64,000 nt of DNA from Rhodococcus sp. KRD197. GTDB taxonomy: Bacteria > Actinomycetota > Actinomycetes > Mycobacteriales > Mycobacteriaceae. Position numbers and translations under genes: made by a program. Of the stretch, positions 63,735 to 64,000 are shown in pieces. The notes beneath the pieces are model-generated. The model saw only the letters and a list, made by a program, of their open reading frames with translations, ran no database searches and was not told the origin of the DNA. Position 1 is the stretch's first letter; each line of letters starts with the position of its first letter. The stretch is from assembly GCF_017168235.1 (NCBI RefSeq), contig NZ_JABFAO010000001.1, forward strand, positions 270,048 to 334,047. Direction: 5' to 3'.

Positions 63735-64000
63735 GTGCCGACTATGCCGCCAGTGCCGACCACGATCTTCGACGACCTCGACGACTACGTGGCCGCGCCG
63801 CGGGTGACCGATCTCGCTGTCGCTCCGAACGGGTCCCGTGCGATCGTTGCGCTCTCGCAGCTGGCCTCGGACAAGACCAGCTACGTCAGTGCACTGTGGG
63901 ATATCGACGTTGCGGGAACGCGTCCGGCTCAGCGTTTGACCTGGAGCGATGACGCGGCAACGGGGCCGGCTGTCACCGCCACAGGTGATCTGCTCTTCCT
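63735..64000 (+). CDS. S9 family prolyl oligopeptidase, N-terminal part
   Basis: The frame runs off the window after about 88 residues. It starts at a GTG with AGGAG about 10 nt upstream. The reading FDDLDDYVAAPRVTDLAVAPNGSRAIVALSQLASDKTSYVSALWDIDVAGTRPAQRLTWSDDAATGPAVTATGDLLFL is a beta-propeller blade start typical of dipeptidyl aminopeptidase/acylaminoacyl-peptidase proteins. The catalytic domain lies beyond the end, so catalysis cannot be judged. Confidence 0.8.
   Translation, partial: MPTMPPVPTTIFDDLDDYVAAPRVTDLAVAPNGSRAIVALSQLASDKTSYVSALWDIDVAGTRPAQRLTWSDDAATGPAVTATGDLLF

Overview
The window is an ordinary, high-GC, gene-dense actinobacterial chromosome, most likely Rhodococcus or a close mycolic-acid-containing relative. 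The evidence is the gene content and order. One block (ssb-like gene, ettA, giant NAD-glutamate dehydrogenase, thioesterase, alpha-glucosidase, glbO, HNH nuclease, pepN, mycothiol-linked DsbA-like reductase, rpiB, nei, trigger factor, clpP1P2, clpX) follows the Mycobacterium tuberculosis Rv2478c-Rv2457c order as I remember it. A pcaHGBLR-F cluster with a fused pcaL is typical of Rhodococcus. Many genes start with GTG or TTG, and stop/start overlaps are common. I see no phage, insertion sequence, CRISPR array, plasmid gene or biosynthetic cluster.

Layout. 1-10.2 kb: a partial SDR, a Baeyer-Villiger-type monooxygenase, a convergent cell-wall pair (L,D-transpeptidase lipoprotein and M23 peptidase), tRNA-His, orn, a HerA-like ATPase, an SDR and a FadH-type 2,4-dienoyl-CoA reductase. 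10.2-16.5 kb: PadR and an MFS exporter, an alpha/beta hydrolase, then a TetR gene of the DesT/FabR type divergent from a ferredoxin-reductase/acyl-desaturase operon that ends in a small unknown gene. 16.7-25.5 kb: PucR regulator, N5-(carboxyethyl)ornithine synthase-like enzyme, tRNA-Arg, XdhC, CopD-CtaG fusion, MarR with a divergent ABC exporter, YigZ-like protein. 25.6-46.2 kb: the mycobacteria-like block, including a small membrane protein plus partner that resemble respiratory supercomplex subunits. 46.4-51.7 kb: tRNA-Gly, tRNA-Pro, tig, clpP1, clpP2, clpX and a SelW-like gene. 51.7-59.2 kb: the complete lower protocatechuate (beta-ketoadipate) pathway, pcaHGBLR-F on the minus strand and pcaIJ divergent. 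59.2-64 kb: fdhD, malQ, an RsbW/SigF pair and the start of an S9 peptidase.

How the genes work together. The pca genes form a full route from protocatechuate to succinyl-CoA and acetyl-CoA, with an IclR regulator inside the operon. The TetR/reductase/desaturase group looks like a self-regulating membrane unsaturation module with a visible 18-bp operator. The tig-clpP1P2-clpX stretch is the protein quality-control locus, and a near-perfect ClgR box lies directly after the tig stop codon.

The less usual signals are non-coding. Two copies of one palindromic repeat family sit at the tail of convergent gene pairs and begin directly after a TAG stop (about 7.25-7.30 kb and 43.4 kb). Two DnaA-box-like sites precede the ssb paralogue. 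Several inverted repeats lie between divergent genes. Starts were chosen by ribosome-binding site and family length, and uncertain ones are flagged.
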